This document shows, one piece after another, positions 28,046 through 38,685 of a DNA stretch of 45,831 nucleotides. Source of the stretch: Nocardia wallacei (lineage in GTDB: Bacteria > Actinomycetota > Actinomycetes > Mycobacteriales > Mycobacteriaceae); contig NZ_JARWOP010000108.1 of NCBI RefSeq assembly GCF_029868745.1, forward strand, positions 1 through 45,831, written 5' to 3'. Made by a program: the position numbers and the translations under genes. The notes under the pieces are model-generated. The model had not been told where the DNA came from. It was given only the letters and a program-made list of their open reading frames with translations, and did no database searches. Numbering within the stretch: position 1 is the first letter of the stretch; the number at the start of each line of letters is the position of its first letter.

Positions 28046-28896
28046 GTACCGTCCTCGTGCGCCGGTTGCGGCCGTCCGACGCCCCGGCGATCACTCACCT
28101 CATCGGGGCGACTGCCTACAGCCCACGGACATTGGCCCGCGAGCTCGCGTCCGGCACCGACTATCTGTGGATGGGCACCGTCGATCAGGACGGCACGTTG
28201 TGCGCGGTGCACCGAGCCATGCGGTGGGGAAACCACCTGCTGCTCAAGGGCATCGTCGTACGCGAAGACCGGCGTGGCGGCGGGACGGCCCTGGAACTGG
28301 TCTTCGGCCTGCGCGAGGAGGCCCGCGTCGCGGGCTTCGCCGGCCTGGTCGCCTGGGCCGAGCCGCATCAGCCCGAGTCGGTCCTGGCGCGGCGATTGCG
28401 ATTGCGGATCGCCGGACCGCTTCTGCACAGGTTCGAGGTCCCGGCCGCGGCGGCGACGGAACCCGAGCCGGACGACGCGCCGCCGCCCCCGGACAGTGGC
28501 TCGATCGGATTCGAGAGCGCCTCACCCAGCACGGCACATCCGTTGCTGCCCTGCGTGCTCGACACCGACGTGCAGCCGCTCCGACAGCGGGACCAGAGCA
28601 TCCTGCACTGGGTCGCCGACCGGCACAGGCTCGTTGTCAGCGGCTATCCGTACGCCTCCGTCGCGGATCTCCCGGAGTTCGTCCGTGCCGTGGAGACGGT
28701 GACGCGAGCACGAAGACTGCGAAGTATCGAAATACCGCTGCCCGCCGCGGATTTGGCGACAGCGCTGGCGCTCACCCGCACCGGGGCGCGCCGGCTGAGT
28801 CGCACCCCGGTCCGGGTCGCCCGCCTCGACTTCGATGTCGCACGCGTACCCGAGCAGCCGCCCTACCATCTCAGCGGACGGGTGAGCCGGCGATGA
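28042..28896 (+). CDS. GNAT-family acyltransferase
   Basis: This 284-residue protein has an N-terminal GNAT domain with acyl-CoA loop LLKGIVVREDRRGGGTALELVFGLREEAR (RRGGGT corresponds to RxxGxG/A). A proline-rich linker (about 142-170) and a second domain of about 110 residues (HWVADRHRLVVSGYPYASVADLPEF) follow. The TTG start at 28042 overlaps the stop of the radical SAM gene and its own stop overlaps the next ATG. GNAT enzymes acetylate amines, and some in peptide pathways take long acyl groups from carrier proteins. The carrier protein and ligase in this cluster make that possible here. The actual acceptor is unknown. Confidence 0.75.
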   Translation: MSTVLVRRLRPSDAPAITHLIGATAYSPRTLARELASGTDYLWMGTVDQDGTLCAVHRAMRWGNHLLLKGIVVREDRRGGGTALELVFGLREEARVAGFAGLVAWAEPHQPESVLARRLRLRIAGPLLHRFEVPAAAATEPEPDDAPPPPDSGSIGFESASPSTAHPLLPCVLDTDVQPLRQRDQSILHWVADRHRLVVSGYPYASVADLPEFVRAVETVTRARRLRSIEIPLPAADLATALALTRTGARRLSRTPVRVARLDFDVARVPEQPPYHLSGRVSRR

Positions 28897-30143
28897 TGCC
28901 GCATGAAGCACGGTCGCTGTGCCTGTCGGCCGAAACGGACGCGGCGGTACGCCATTTCCGCCACCGCGGAATCGACGCGCACGACCTCGCCAGCCTGTTG
29001 CGCCGCCGCGAGCCGCTACCGCCACGGCTCGTCCCCACCGAGATCGAGGTGGAGGACGGCGCCGGCGGCACGGGAACGGTCGCGGTTCATGTGCCGTCGC
29101 GGACTACATCGCGCCGCGATCTCGGCGCCCTGATCGTCCTGCACGGCGCGGGCGGCAGCGGCGACCGGATCCTTCCCGCGTTCGCGGCGCTCGGCGAACG
29201 CCTGTCGATGGCCGTTCTGTGCCCGACGGCGACTTCGCTTCCGCCCGGCGCGGCGAATCTCGATCTGGCCGGGCTGTTCGGCAAACGATTCACCCTGCCT
29301 CGATGGGACCTCGCCGCGCCGGGGTTGCCGATGGCGGCATTGCGGTGGGCGCGCGCCGAACTCGACGTCGACCCCGACCGATGCGTGCTGGCCGGCGTGT
29401 CCATGGGGGGCTTGGCAGCATGGAATCTCGGCCTGCGCTACTGGGACCAGTTCGCGGCCGCCGTGCCGCTCAACGGCGCTCTCTCGGTGTGGGAATCATT
29501 CGGCACCGACCGCCGGACCAGGGCCTTGCTCGAGAACGCGCTGGCGCTCCCGCTGTTCGTCGTGCACGGCGGCCGAGACGAGCAGATCCCACCCCGATCC
29601 GACCGCGAATCCGTCGCGGAGCTGCGGCGCCTCGGCCACTCGTGCGTGGAGTACGCCGAGGTGCCCGACGGCGAGCATCAGCTCTCCACACTGGGCCTGG
29701 CGGCGTCCGAATCGCTGCACGAGCGACTGGCGGCCTGGTTGCGGATGCGGCGGCGCAGTCAACCCTCGGAGCTGTGGCATCGCGCCGACGCCGACCATCA
29801 CGGCCGTGCGCATTGGGTTCGGCTGCATGGCATCTCGGGCCGAGCGCAGGCCGAGGTGCGTGCGCGCCGGACGGCACACCACCGGCTCGACGTCGAGGTC
29901 CGCGGCGCGGATTACGTGACGGTCGACCTCACCGGTCGGTGGTTCGAGCCCGGTGCGGAGGTGACCGTCTCGGTGAACGGCACCGATACGGTGGTCCGCT
30001 TCGAACCCGACCTGGAAACGGTGATCGGCACCTACCGCGAATCGGCCGATTCGGGGATCTTCGCCGAGCAGTCGATCTCCCTTCCGGTCCGCCGATCCGA
30101 CGGCGCATACATCGCGAGCGAAATGGGGAGCCACCGATGCTGA
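28893..30143 (+). CDS. alpha/beta hydrolase (esterase/peptidase type) with C-terminal beta domain
   Basis: The 416-residue protein has an alpha/beta hydrolase fold (about 75-285) with oxyanion-hole segment ALIVLHGAGGSG, nucleophile elbow GVSMGGLAAW, an acid in VVHGGRDEQIPP and a histidine in PDGEHQLSTLG. The C-terminal 120 residues form a beta-rich domain (AHWVRLHGISGRAQAEVRAR...VTVSVNGTDTVVRFEPD) like that trailing some polyhydroxyalkanoate-depolymerase and prolyl-oligopeptidase-type enzymes. ATG 28893 overlaps the GNAT stop (ATGA). It has no signal peptide. It could act as a protease, an esterase or a thioesterase for the carrier protein. Confidence 0.8.
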   Translation: MMPHEARSLCLSAETDAAVRHFRHRGIDAHDLASLLRRREPLPPRLVPTEIEVEDGAGGTGTVAVHVPSRTTSRRDLGALIVLHGAGGSGDRILPAFAALGERLSMAVLCPTATSLPPGAANLDLAGLFGKRFTLPRWDLAAPGLPMAALRWARAELDVDPDRCVLAGVSMGGLAAWNLGLRYWDQFAAAVPLNGALSVWESFGTDRRTRALLENALALPLFVVHGGRDEQIPPRSDRESVAELRRLGHSCVEYAEVPDGEHQLSTLGLAASESLHERLAAWLRMRRRSQPSELWHRADADHHGRAHWVRLHGISGRAQAEVRARRTAHHRLDVEVRGADYVTVDLTGRWFEPGAEVTVSVNGTDTVVRFEPDLETVIGTYRESADSGIFAEQSISLPVRRSDGAYIASEMGSHRC

Positions 30144-31150
30144 CTCGATCCGAGATTCGTGCCGCGCTGCGGGCCACGGGCACCGCACAGCGGGAGTTGT
30201 TCGCCGAGGCTCGCCGGCTGCGCGCACTGCACTTCGGAGACACCGTAATCCTGCGCGGGGTTGTCGAAATTACCAATGTATGCAGGGTGAATTGCCGGTA
30301 TTGCCCCATGCGCCGGGAAAATACTCTGGACAACGACCGCTACTTCATGAGTTCCGACGAGATCGTCGAACGAGTCCGTGCGATCCACGCGGCAGGAATC
30401 GATATCGTCCTCCTCCAGGGCGGCGAGACAACGAAGAACATCTCCATTCTGGAGAAGGCGATACCGGCGATTCAAGAGATGTACTCGAACCGGGTCGAGG
30501 TACTTCTCAACCTCGGAAATATGCGCCGTGACCAGTACGAACGGCTCAGGCGGGCCGGTGCGACCAGCTACATCCTGAAGCATGAGACGAGTGACCCGGC
30601 GCTCCATCAATTGATGCGCGAGGATTCCCTGCAGCAACGGTTGCGCTGCTTCGACGATCTCCTCGATCTCGGCTACCGGGTCGGCACCGGAATCATCTCG
30701 GACCTACCGGGGCAGACGCTGGAAAGTATTGTCGACGACATCGAATTGGCGCACGCGATGGGCGCGCACATGTGCAGCGTGAGCCCGTTCGTGCCCGCGC
30801 CTCGCACGCCTCTGGAATCGGCGCCGAGCGGCTCGGTCGATCTGGCTTTGAATATATTGGCCTGCTTGCGGATCTGCTGCCCCGATATCCTGATCCCCTC
30901 GGTCAGCGCACTCGAGAAGAACAGCTCCGGCGGCCAGGCTCAGGGCCTGATGGCCGGTGCGAACGTCATGACGGTGAATTTCACCGGCGAGCTCAATCGC
31001 AACCGTTACCTGATCTACGGGCAGGACAGGTTCGTCGTCAAACTGCAGCACGTGCGCGACCTGGTTCGGTCCAGTGGCCTCGAGACTCGCGGATCGGTCT
31101 TCCTCGAACCGGTCGATTCCGTGCCGGGTCCGGGAAGCAACCGGCAATGA
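30137..31150 (+). CDS. HydE/BioB-like radical SAM enzyme
   Basis: The 337-residue protein has the radical SAM motif CRVNCRYC (Cys49, 53, 56) in the context VVEITNVCRVNCRYCPMRRENT and IDIVLLQGGE. This is closest in pattern to HydE, and to BioB and PylB in overall layout. Its full TIM-barrel and C-terminal half (ISDLPGQTLESIVDDIELAHAMGAHMCSVSPFVPAPRTPL...GANVMTVNFTGELNRNRYLIY) are intact. No hydrogenase genes are nearby, so an H-cluster role is very unlikely. The family also makes carbon-carbon and carbon-sulfur rearrangements, such as in methylornithine. ATG 30137 overlaps the hydrolase stop. The function here is unknown. Confidence 0.85.
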   Translation: MLTRSEIRAALRATGTAQRELFAEARRLRALHFGDTVILRGVVEITNVCRVNCRYCPMRRENTLDNDRYFMSSDEIVERVRAIHAAGIDIVLLQGGETTKNISILEKAIPAIQEMYSNRVEVLLNLGNMRRDQYERLRRAGATSYILKHETSDPALHQLMREDSLQQRLRCFDDLLDLGYRVGTGIISDLPGQTLESIVDDIELAHAMGAHMCSVSPFVPAPRTPLESAPSGSVDLALNILACLRICCPDILIPSVSALEKNSSGGQAQGLMAGANVMTVNFTGELNRNRYLIYGQDRFVVKLQHVRDLVRSSGLETRGSVFLEPVDSVPGPGSNRQ

Positions 31151-32421
31151 GCCCGATGCCGGGCGTATCCACGGACTTCGGCAGGTTCTGGCTCGGGCAG
31201 ACCCTGTCGGTTTTCGGTGCGCGGATCGGTGGCCTCGCGCTGTCGGTGACGGCGGTGGACGTTCTGGGCGCGAGCAGCGGCGAGGTCGGTATCCTGACCG
31301 CGGCATCGACCGCGGCCGCCCTGATCCTCGGTCTCCCCGCCGGGGCCTGGGTGGACCGAATGCGCAAACGCGGCCTCATGGTGCTGTGTTCGTCGGTCCG
31401 GACCGTGCTGATGCTGGTGATCCCGCTGCTGTGGTGGTCCGGGCACCTGACCATCGAGGTCATGTACGTCGTGGCGGTGACCGTCGGGATCGCGGCGCTG
31501 TTCTTCGATATCGCTTATCTGTCCTACATTCCGCTCCTGGTCCCGGCGGACCGGATCGCGACGGCCAACTCCCGGCTGGAAGCCTCCGCGCAGGTGTCCA
31601 TCCTCGGTGGGCCCGGACTCGCGGGGATGCTGATGCGGGTGCTGAGCGCGCCCGCCGTGCTGCTCGTGGATGCCGCCTCGTACCTCGTGAGCGTGTTCGC
31701 GCTGTTGACCATCGGGGACCGGGAGGTCCGTGCGCCGCGGCGAGATCGGGCAAGACCTCGCTTGGGAGCGGATATCGCGTCGGGTTTGCGATTCGTCCTG
31801 AAAGAGCCTGTGATGCAACGCCTCGCGGTGTCGGTCGGGGTCTCCAACTTCTTCGCGACCATCGTCACGACGCTGATACCCCTGCTCGTGCTGCGCGTGC
31901 TCGGCTTCGACGGCCTCATGCTGGGCGTCATCATGATGGCGGGCGCGGGCGGCGGTGTTCTCGGCGCGCTGCTCGTTCCCGCCCTACAGCGCCGGTTCCG
32001 CGACGGTCGGGTGATGGCGGGCGGATTGCTGGTCGCGGCGGGCTGTTCCGCGTTCGGCCCGCTCGCCGCGCTGAACGGTTCGCGCGGTTCGGCCGTGGCG
32101 GTCACCCTGCTGCTGGTCGGCGAATTCGGGACGGGATTGGGAGCGGTGTCGTTCCGCGTGCCGCAACTGTCGGTACGGCAGCAGCGCTGCCCGCAGGAGA
32201 TGCAGGGCCGGATGAATGCCACCCTGCGCTATGTCGTGCGTGCGTCTATGCCCTTCGCGGCGCTGACGGCGGGCTGGCTGGGCACCGCGGTGGGCATCGT
32301 CCCGGCGCTGTGGATCGGCGTGGTCGGTGCGGTCGTGACCGTTTTGCCGATCGTCGGCATCGACCGACTCCTCTCCGTGCCCGCAGACCATTTGATCGAG
32401 CCGGGAAAGGCACCCGTATGA
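31147..32421 (+). CDS. MFS transporter
   Basis: The 424-residue protein has about twelve membrane segments and the pattern of MFS drug or product exporters related to the MFS_3 (enterobactin exporter-like) family: FGRFWLGQTLSVFGARIGGLALSV at the start and GLPAGAWVDRMRKRGLMVLCS for motif A between helices 2 and 3. The region GRMNATLRYVVRASMPFAALTAGWLGTAVG is typical of the C-terminal half. The ATG overlaps the previous stop. It probably exports the product of this cluster. Confidence 0.9.
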   Translation: MSPMPGVSTDFGRFWLGQTLSVFGARIGGLALSVTAVDVLGASSGEVGILTAASTAAALILGLPAGAWVDRMRKRGLMVLCSSVRTVLMLVIPLLWWSGHLTIEVMYVVAVTVGIAALFFDIAYLSYIPLLVPADRIATANSRLEASAQVSILGGPGLAGMLMRVLSAPAVLLVDAASYLVSVFALLTIGDREVRAPRRDRARPRLGADIASGLRFVLKEPVMQRLAVSVGVSNFFATIVTTLIPLLVLRVLGFDGLMLGVIMMAGAGGGVLGALLVPALQRRFRDGRVMAGGLLVAAGCSAFGPLAALNGSRGSAVAVTLLLVGEFGTGLGAVSFRVPQLSVRQQRCPQEMQGRMNATLRYVVRASMPFAALTAGWLGTAVGIVPALWIGVVGAVVTVLPIVGIDRLLSVPADHLIEPGKAPV

Positions 32422-33740
32422 CCGCGCCACGCCGCCGCGACCTGGCCATGCGAATTCTGGGACAGCGGCTGTTCGTCAACGGCGCGCCGCTGGACGAGCG
32501 CAGTACCGACCTGCGGGACATGATGCGAACCGTCGGGGATGCCGGTGTGCGTCCCGATGACCTGGTCGCACTGAGCGGGCTCGAGGGCCGCGAGTTCGTG
32601 ATCGCGGTGCTGGCCCTCTGGTACTGCGAAGCGATACCGGTCCCCGACGCCGCACGCGACGCCGCGACGGCCGGAGCGCACAGCGCGTGGCTCGTCACCG
32701 GCGATCTGGCGATTCGCCGCGGGCGGGCGTCCCACCGCGAGCCGGGGCTGAGCTCGACCGCCGTGGTACACACCACCTCGGGGAGCACCGGACGGCCGAA
32801 ATTCGTTCGGCGTGGGATAGCCAGTGTTCTGCTCGAGGCGGCGGGTTATCGCGAAAGTCTGGGCCTCGGGCCGGAAGACCGTGTCGCCGTGCCGATCCCG
32901 CCGGCGCACTCCCTGGGATGGGGAACACTGACGAGTGCGTTGCTGAGCGGATCCGCTGTCGAGATCAGGCCGTTCGTCCGGCCGAGTACCCTCGCCGGCT
33001 CGATCGACGCCGGTTCGGTGTCGGTGGTCGTGATGACGCCGCCGATTGCCCGACTCCTGGTCGACACCCGCCGGACCGGAACAGCCACGCCGAGAACGGC
33101 GCTGGTGGGTGCGGGTCCGGTGAGCGACGCGCTCGACCGGTCCTTCCGCATGCGCTTCGGGCGAGAGTTGTTGCGCGGCTACGGGTCCACCGAAACCGGC
33201 GGCACGTTCGTCGGCACGACCGGTATCGGAGCGCCGCTGTCCGGGGTGCGGATCGCGGCGCCGCCACGCGGGTCGGAAGGCGAACTGCTGCTCGAAATCG
33301 CGGCCCCGGTCGAGGGATATCTCGATGAGCAGGCGCCGGCGAGCGTGTGGAACACGGGGGATGTGGTCCGGCACGAGGAGGACGGCACAGTGCGATTCGT
33401 GGAGCGTGCGGCGGGCGGTCTGCGGTTGAACGGCCGGTTTGTCGACGTCCGGGCGGTCCGGGAGGCGGTGACCGGCGTGCCCGGCGTGGCCGACCTGCAC
33501 CTGCTCGTGCTGGCACGCCCGGACGACCCGGATATCCAGGACTTCTACGCCTTCGTAGCCGGCGCTGCGAGCACCGACGAGGTGCTGGAGAGCCTGACCG
33601 AACGTGCACCCGGCGAGCCGATTCCGCGTGTCGTCCGATGCGACCGCATTCCTCGGACCGTTATCGGCAAGCCGGATCGCAGGGCGATGATCGAAATGAT
33701 CGGAGAGGGGGATGCGCATGACGGAGCAGGCATCCGATAG
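32418..33740 (+). CDS. AMP-forming acyl/aminoacyl ligase
   Basis: This 440-residue member of the ANL superfamily should activate a carboxylic or amino acid as the adenylate and load the adjacent carrier protein. Motifs seen are the A3 phosphate loop HTTSGSTGRPKFVRRG, A5 GYGSTETGG, A7 NTGDVV, A8 LRLNGRFVDVRAVREAV and A10 PRTVIGKPDRRAM with the catalytic lysine. It is shorter than a typical 500-residue ligase, mainly at the N-terminus, so the front half of the large domain is reduced. It overlaps the MFS gene and is overlapped by 29 bases by the carrier protein gene. The substrate cannot be predicted by eye. Confidence 0.88.
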   Translation: MTAPRRRDLAMRILGQRLFVNGAPLDERSTDLRDMMRTVGDAGVRPDDLVALSGLEGREFVIAVLALWYCEAIPVPDAARDAATAGAHSAWLVTGDLAIRRGRASHREPGLSSTAVVHTTSGSTGRPKFVRRGIASVLLEAAGYRESLGLGPEDRVAVPIPPAHSLGWGTLTSALLSGSAVEIRPFVRPSTLAGSIDAGSVSVVVMTPPIARLLVDTRRTGTATPRTALVGAGPVSDALDRSFRMRFGRELLRGYGSTETGGTFVGTTGIGAPLSGVRIAAPPRGSEGELLLEIAAPVEGYLDEQAPASVWNTGDVVRHEEDGTVRFVERAAGGLRLNGRFVDVRAVREAVTGVPGVADLHLLVLARPDDPDIQDFYAFVAGAASTDEVLESLTERAPGEPIPRVVRCDRIPRTVIGKPDRRAMIEMIGEGDAHDGAGIR

Positions 33741-34041
33741 CGCCCGGACCGGGGCATACGAATTGCTGGTGGCTACCCATGTGTTTCGAGTGATGTCGAA
33801 ATACGACACCCGGGTGGCGAGTGCCGCGGAATTGGTTTCCGATGCGGACCTGCGCACCCGGGACCTGGCCGTACTGGGGCTGGGATCGCTCGACTGGATG
33901 GCACTGGCGACCGCGCTGGAGCAGGCGACCGATCGAGAACTTCCGGATCGGGTGCTGGTCGATCCGCAACAACGGTGCATTGCCGGTTGGGCCGCCGCGC
34001 TCGCGACGGCCGAACGAATCGGAACGGGAGGGAATTCATGA
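33712..34041 (+). CDS. acyl/peptidyl carrier protein
   Basis: The 109-residue protein is a stand-alone carrier protein. The motif LAVLGLGSLDWMALATALEQ places the phosphopantetheine serine at residue 59, with Gly where most carriers have Asp (GLGS instead of GxDS). The gene begins inside the ligase gene, at ATG 33712 or ATG 33718, and ends within the next start. Tight coupling to the ligase makes loading by that enzyme likely. No matching PKS or NRPS module is in the window. A phosphopantetheinyl transferase is also not encoded here. Confidence 0.82.
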   Translation: MRMTEQASDSARTGAYELLVATHVFRVMSKYDTRVASAAELVSDADLRTRDLAVLGLGSLDWMALATALEQATDRELPDRVLVDPQQRCIAGWAAALATAERIGTGGNS

Positions 34042-34772
34042 GAGAGACTCAGCGTGGCGACAGATTCGTCGTCATCGATGATTTTCTGGATCCGGCGGAG
34101 CTGACGGCCGCCCGGCGGATGCTGCACCGGGCGTCCTTCGAGTCGATCGAGAGCGTGGTCTCCGCGGCCGACGATGGGCGGGCATTTCGTTCGAGAGGAA
34201 CGTATTTCGGTCCGGAACTGGGCCGCCCGGACGTACGTGGCGGCCGGCCCGCGGTATACGAAAAGCTGGGCGGGGTGGTGCATTCCGAGCCCGGCCTGTA
34301 CGGCCGCGCCGAGCGGGATTGGGACCGGGTGTCGTTCGCCTTCTGGAAATATCCGGCGGGCAGCCGACTCGGCTGGCACAACGATGCGGGCCAGGGGCGG
34401 TGGGGGGAATTCGTCCTGTTCCTGCACGAGCGCTGGCCGGCGTCCTGGGGCGGTGAGTTGTTGTTGCTGGACGTGGACGCCGAAAGCCTGGTCCGGCCGG
34501 ACGATGCCGCGCCCGACAACCTGTTGCGGCGGATGGAGGTGTTGGTCGAACGATGCCCCTCGAACCCCGTCGCCATCGTCCCGAAACCGAATCGGCTGGT
34601 GCTCGTGCGTACGGGGACGATTCACACGATCTCCCGGGTCGACCCGGTCGCCGGTGACAACCTGCGCTGCACGTTGACCGGATTCGTCTCCGCTCACGGC
34701 GAGCGCGAGACGAACCGGCACGGCGGCCGGCGCATGGTGACCGAGGTATTGGCAGGATCGGCGACCAGGTGA
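34038..34772 (+). CDS. 2-oxoglutarate/Fe(II) oxygenase, prolyl-4-hydroxylase type
   Basis: The 244-residue protein shows the P4H-like facial triad: His114 and Asp116 (GWHNDAG) and His196 (TIHTISRV), followed by an arginine region (NLRCTLTGF, Arg210) suited to 2-oxoglutarate. The start RFVVIDDFLDPAELTAARRML is typical of the family. It is expected to hydroxylate a carbon of a peptide or carrier-bound substrate. The ATG overlaps the carrier protein stop. It lies 7 bases before the second hydroxylase gene. Confidence 0.85.
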   Translation: MRETQRGDRFVVIDDFLDPAELTAARRMLHRASFESIESVVSAADDGRAFRSRGTYFGPELGRPDVRGGRPAVYEKLGGVVHSEPGLYGRAERDWDRVSFAFWKYPAGSRLGWHNDAGQGRWGEFVLFLHERWPASWGGELLLLDVDAESLVRPDDAAPDNLLRRMEVLVERCPSNPVAIVPKPNRLVLVRTGTIHTISRVDPVAGDNLRCTLTGFVSAHGERETNRHGGRRMVTEVLAGSATR

Positions 34773-34779
34773 GGTAGCG

Positions 34780-35652
34780 ATGCAACCGTGGGTTCTGAGT
34801 GGTCCGGAACAGTTGAAGAGCTGGTCCGACCGATACGACGTGGATCGAGCCGACCTCGCCCGGCTGTGGCAGGGGCTCGAGATAACAGCCTGCGGTGAGA
34901 TCCCGCGGCACGTGCCCGCCGGGCAACTTCCGACCATCTATGTTCCGGGACTGTCGGCTGTTCCCTGGTGGGAACGCGAGGCGTTTCCCTGGCTGTCCGG
35001 ACTGGAGAGCGCCGCGCCGGCGATTACCGCGGAGTTCGAGGCGCTGGGCGGTGTGGCGGGAGCCGGTACCGTGCGATCACCCTCGACGGGTTCGGTCGAC
35101 CGGGGCAGTTGGTCGGCCAGATATCTCTACAACGTCGGCCGTCCCCAGGCCCGGCACCTTCGTTCGTGTCCCCGGACCGTCGCGGCGCTCGGCCCGATCC
35201 CGGGCGCACTGGGCTGCGGCATGTGTTATTTCTCCATCGCTGGTCCGCAGACGCACATCACCGCGCACACCGGATATACGAACGCGCATCTCAGATGTCA
35301 TCTGAGTCTGGTCGTGCCGCCCGGCTGTGCGATCCGCGTCGGCCGGGAGGTGCGGGAGTGGGAAGAACGCACGGCATTCGTGTTCGACGATTCATTCGAG
35401 CACGAGGTCTGGAACAACAGTGACTCCGCGCGGGCCGTCCTGCTCTTCGATATCTGGCATCCGGACCTCACCGCGATCGAACGAGCCGCGCTCGGACACC
35501 TGATGGATGTCTGGCGACGCCAGATCTACCGGACCTACTGGGCCGGTGCGCTGGCCGGGTCGATGTCACGTGACACCAGCCGTGGACGCGCCCGCACTCT
35601 GTCCCGAACGGATAGCCTTTCCCGCGAAGGAAGTACCGAACAGGACGAGTGA
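34780..35652 (+). CDS. aspartyl/asparaginyl beta-hydroxylase family protein
   Basis: The 290-residue protein contains the Asp_Arg_Hydrox domain with THITAHTGYTNAHLRCHLSLVVP and REWEERTAFVFDDSFEHEVWN, then ARAVLLFDIWHP. His163, Arg172, His208 and Arg218 align with the metal and 2-oxoglutarate residues of AspH-type hydroxylases (two-His site, no carboxylate). Homologues hydroxylate Asp or Asn in proteins, peptides or lantibiotics. The last 30 residues are an Arg/Ser-rich tail (RDTSRGRARTLSRTDSLSRE). The stop is 12 bases from the DUF721 start, so the cluster reads directly into core genes. Confidence 0.88.
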   Translation: MQPWVLSGPEQLKSWSDRYDVDRADLARLWQGLEITACGEIPRHVPAGQLPTIYVPGLSAVPWWEREAFPWLSGLESAAPAITAEFEALGGVAGAGTVRSPSTGSVDRGSWSARYLYNVGRPQARHLRSCPRTVAALGPIPGALGCGMCYFSIAGPQTHITAHTGYTNAHLRCHLSLVVPPGCAIRVGREVREWEERTAFVFDDSFEHEVWNNSDSARAVLLFDIWHPDLTAIERAALGHLMDVWRRQIYRTYWAGALAGSMSRDTSRGRARTLSRTDSLSREGSTEQDE

Positions 35653-35664
35653 AGGGAGCCCCCG

Positions 35665-36231
35665 ATGGCGGATGGTGTCGACCGCGACGCCGCGCCCGCC
35701 GGTGAACCGGAGGGTGAGCTGCACGGAGTCGACCTGGCCCGCCGGGCGCTCGAGGAGGCGCGAGCCGCCGCGCGGGCGAGCGGCAAGGCGGTCGGTCAGG
35801 GGCGCGCGTCGCCGCGCAAGGGCGGTGTCCGGGCGCTGCGCCGCCGCTCGGGATGGTCGGGGGCCGGGCCCGATCAGCGCGATCCGCAGCCGCTGTCCGC
35901 GCTGGCGGGCGCGCTGGCCAAGAGCCGCGGCTGGTCCGCCAAGGTCGCCGAGGGCATGGTGTTCGGGCGCTGGGCGAGCGTGGTCGGCGAGGACGTGGCC
36001 GCGCACGCGAACCCGGTATCGCTCACCGACGGCGTCTTGAGCATCCAGGCGGAATCCACCGCCTGGGCGACTCAGCTACGCATGCTGCAGGCCCAGATCC
36101 TGGCGAAGATCTCCGCGGCTGTCGGGCCGGGTGCGGTCACGTCGCTGAAGATCAGCGGACCGGCGGCGCCGAGCTGGCGGAAGGGTGAACGGCACATCAA
36201 GGGTCGAGGCCCGCGCGACACCTACGGGTGA
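35665..36231 (+). CDS. DUF721 (DciA-like) family protein
   Basis: The 188-residue protein matches the Rv0004 position and sequence style: a basic, disordered N-terminus and a C-terminal DUF721 domain ([44 protein letters not shown]...[16 protein letters not shown]). DciA-type DUF721 proteins help load the replicative helicase in bacteria lacking DnaC. ATG 35665 follows agggag after the AspH-like gene. In relatives it directly follows recF. Here it has been separated by the inserted cluster and probably shares its transcript. Confidence 0.92.
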   Translation: MADGVDRDAAPAGEPEGELHGVDLARRALEEARAAARASGKAVGQGRASPRKGGVRALRRRSGWSGAGPDQRDPQPLSALAGALAKSRGWSAKVAEGMVFGRWASVVGEDVAAHANPVSLTDGVLSIQAESTAWATQLRMLQAQILAKISAAVGPGAVTSLKISGPAAPSWRKGERHIKGRGPRDTYG

Positions 36232-36247
36232 GGTTTCACGTGGAACC
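36232..36247. promoter_or_regulatory. degenerate parS-like site
   Basis: GGTTTCACGTGGAACC, right after the DUF721 stop, has three differences from canonical parS. It may be a weak ParB site or chance. Confidence 0.35.
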
Positions 36248-38678
<2,431 letters not shown>

Positions 38679-38685
38679 GCCCCGC

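Noticed and set aside
30137..31150. Assignment of the second radical SAM gene as hydE or bioB
   Set aside because: No hydrogenase or biotin genes are nearby and similarity by eye is only to the general family.
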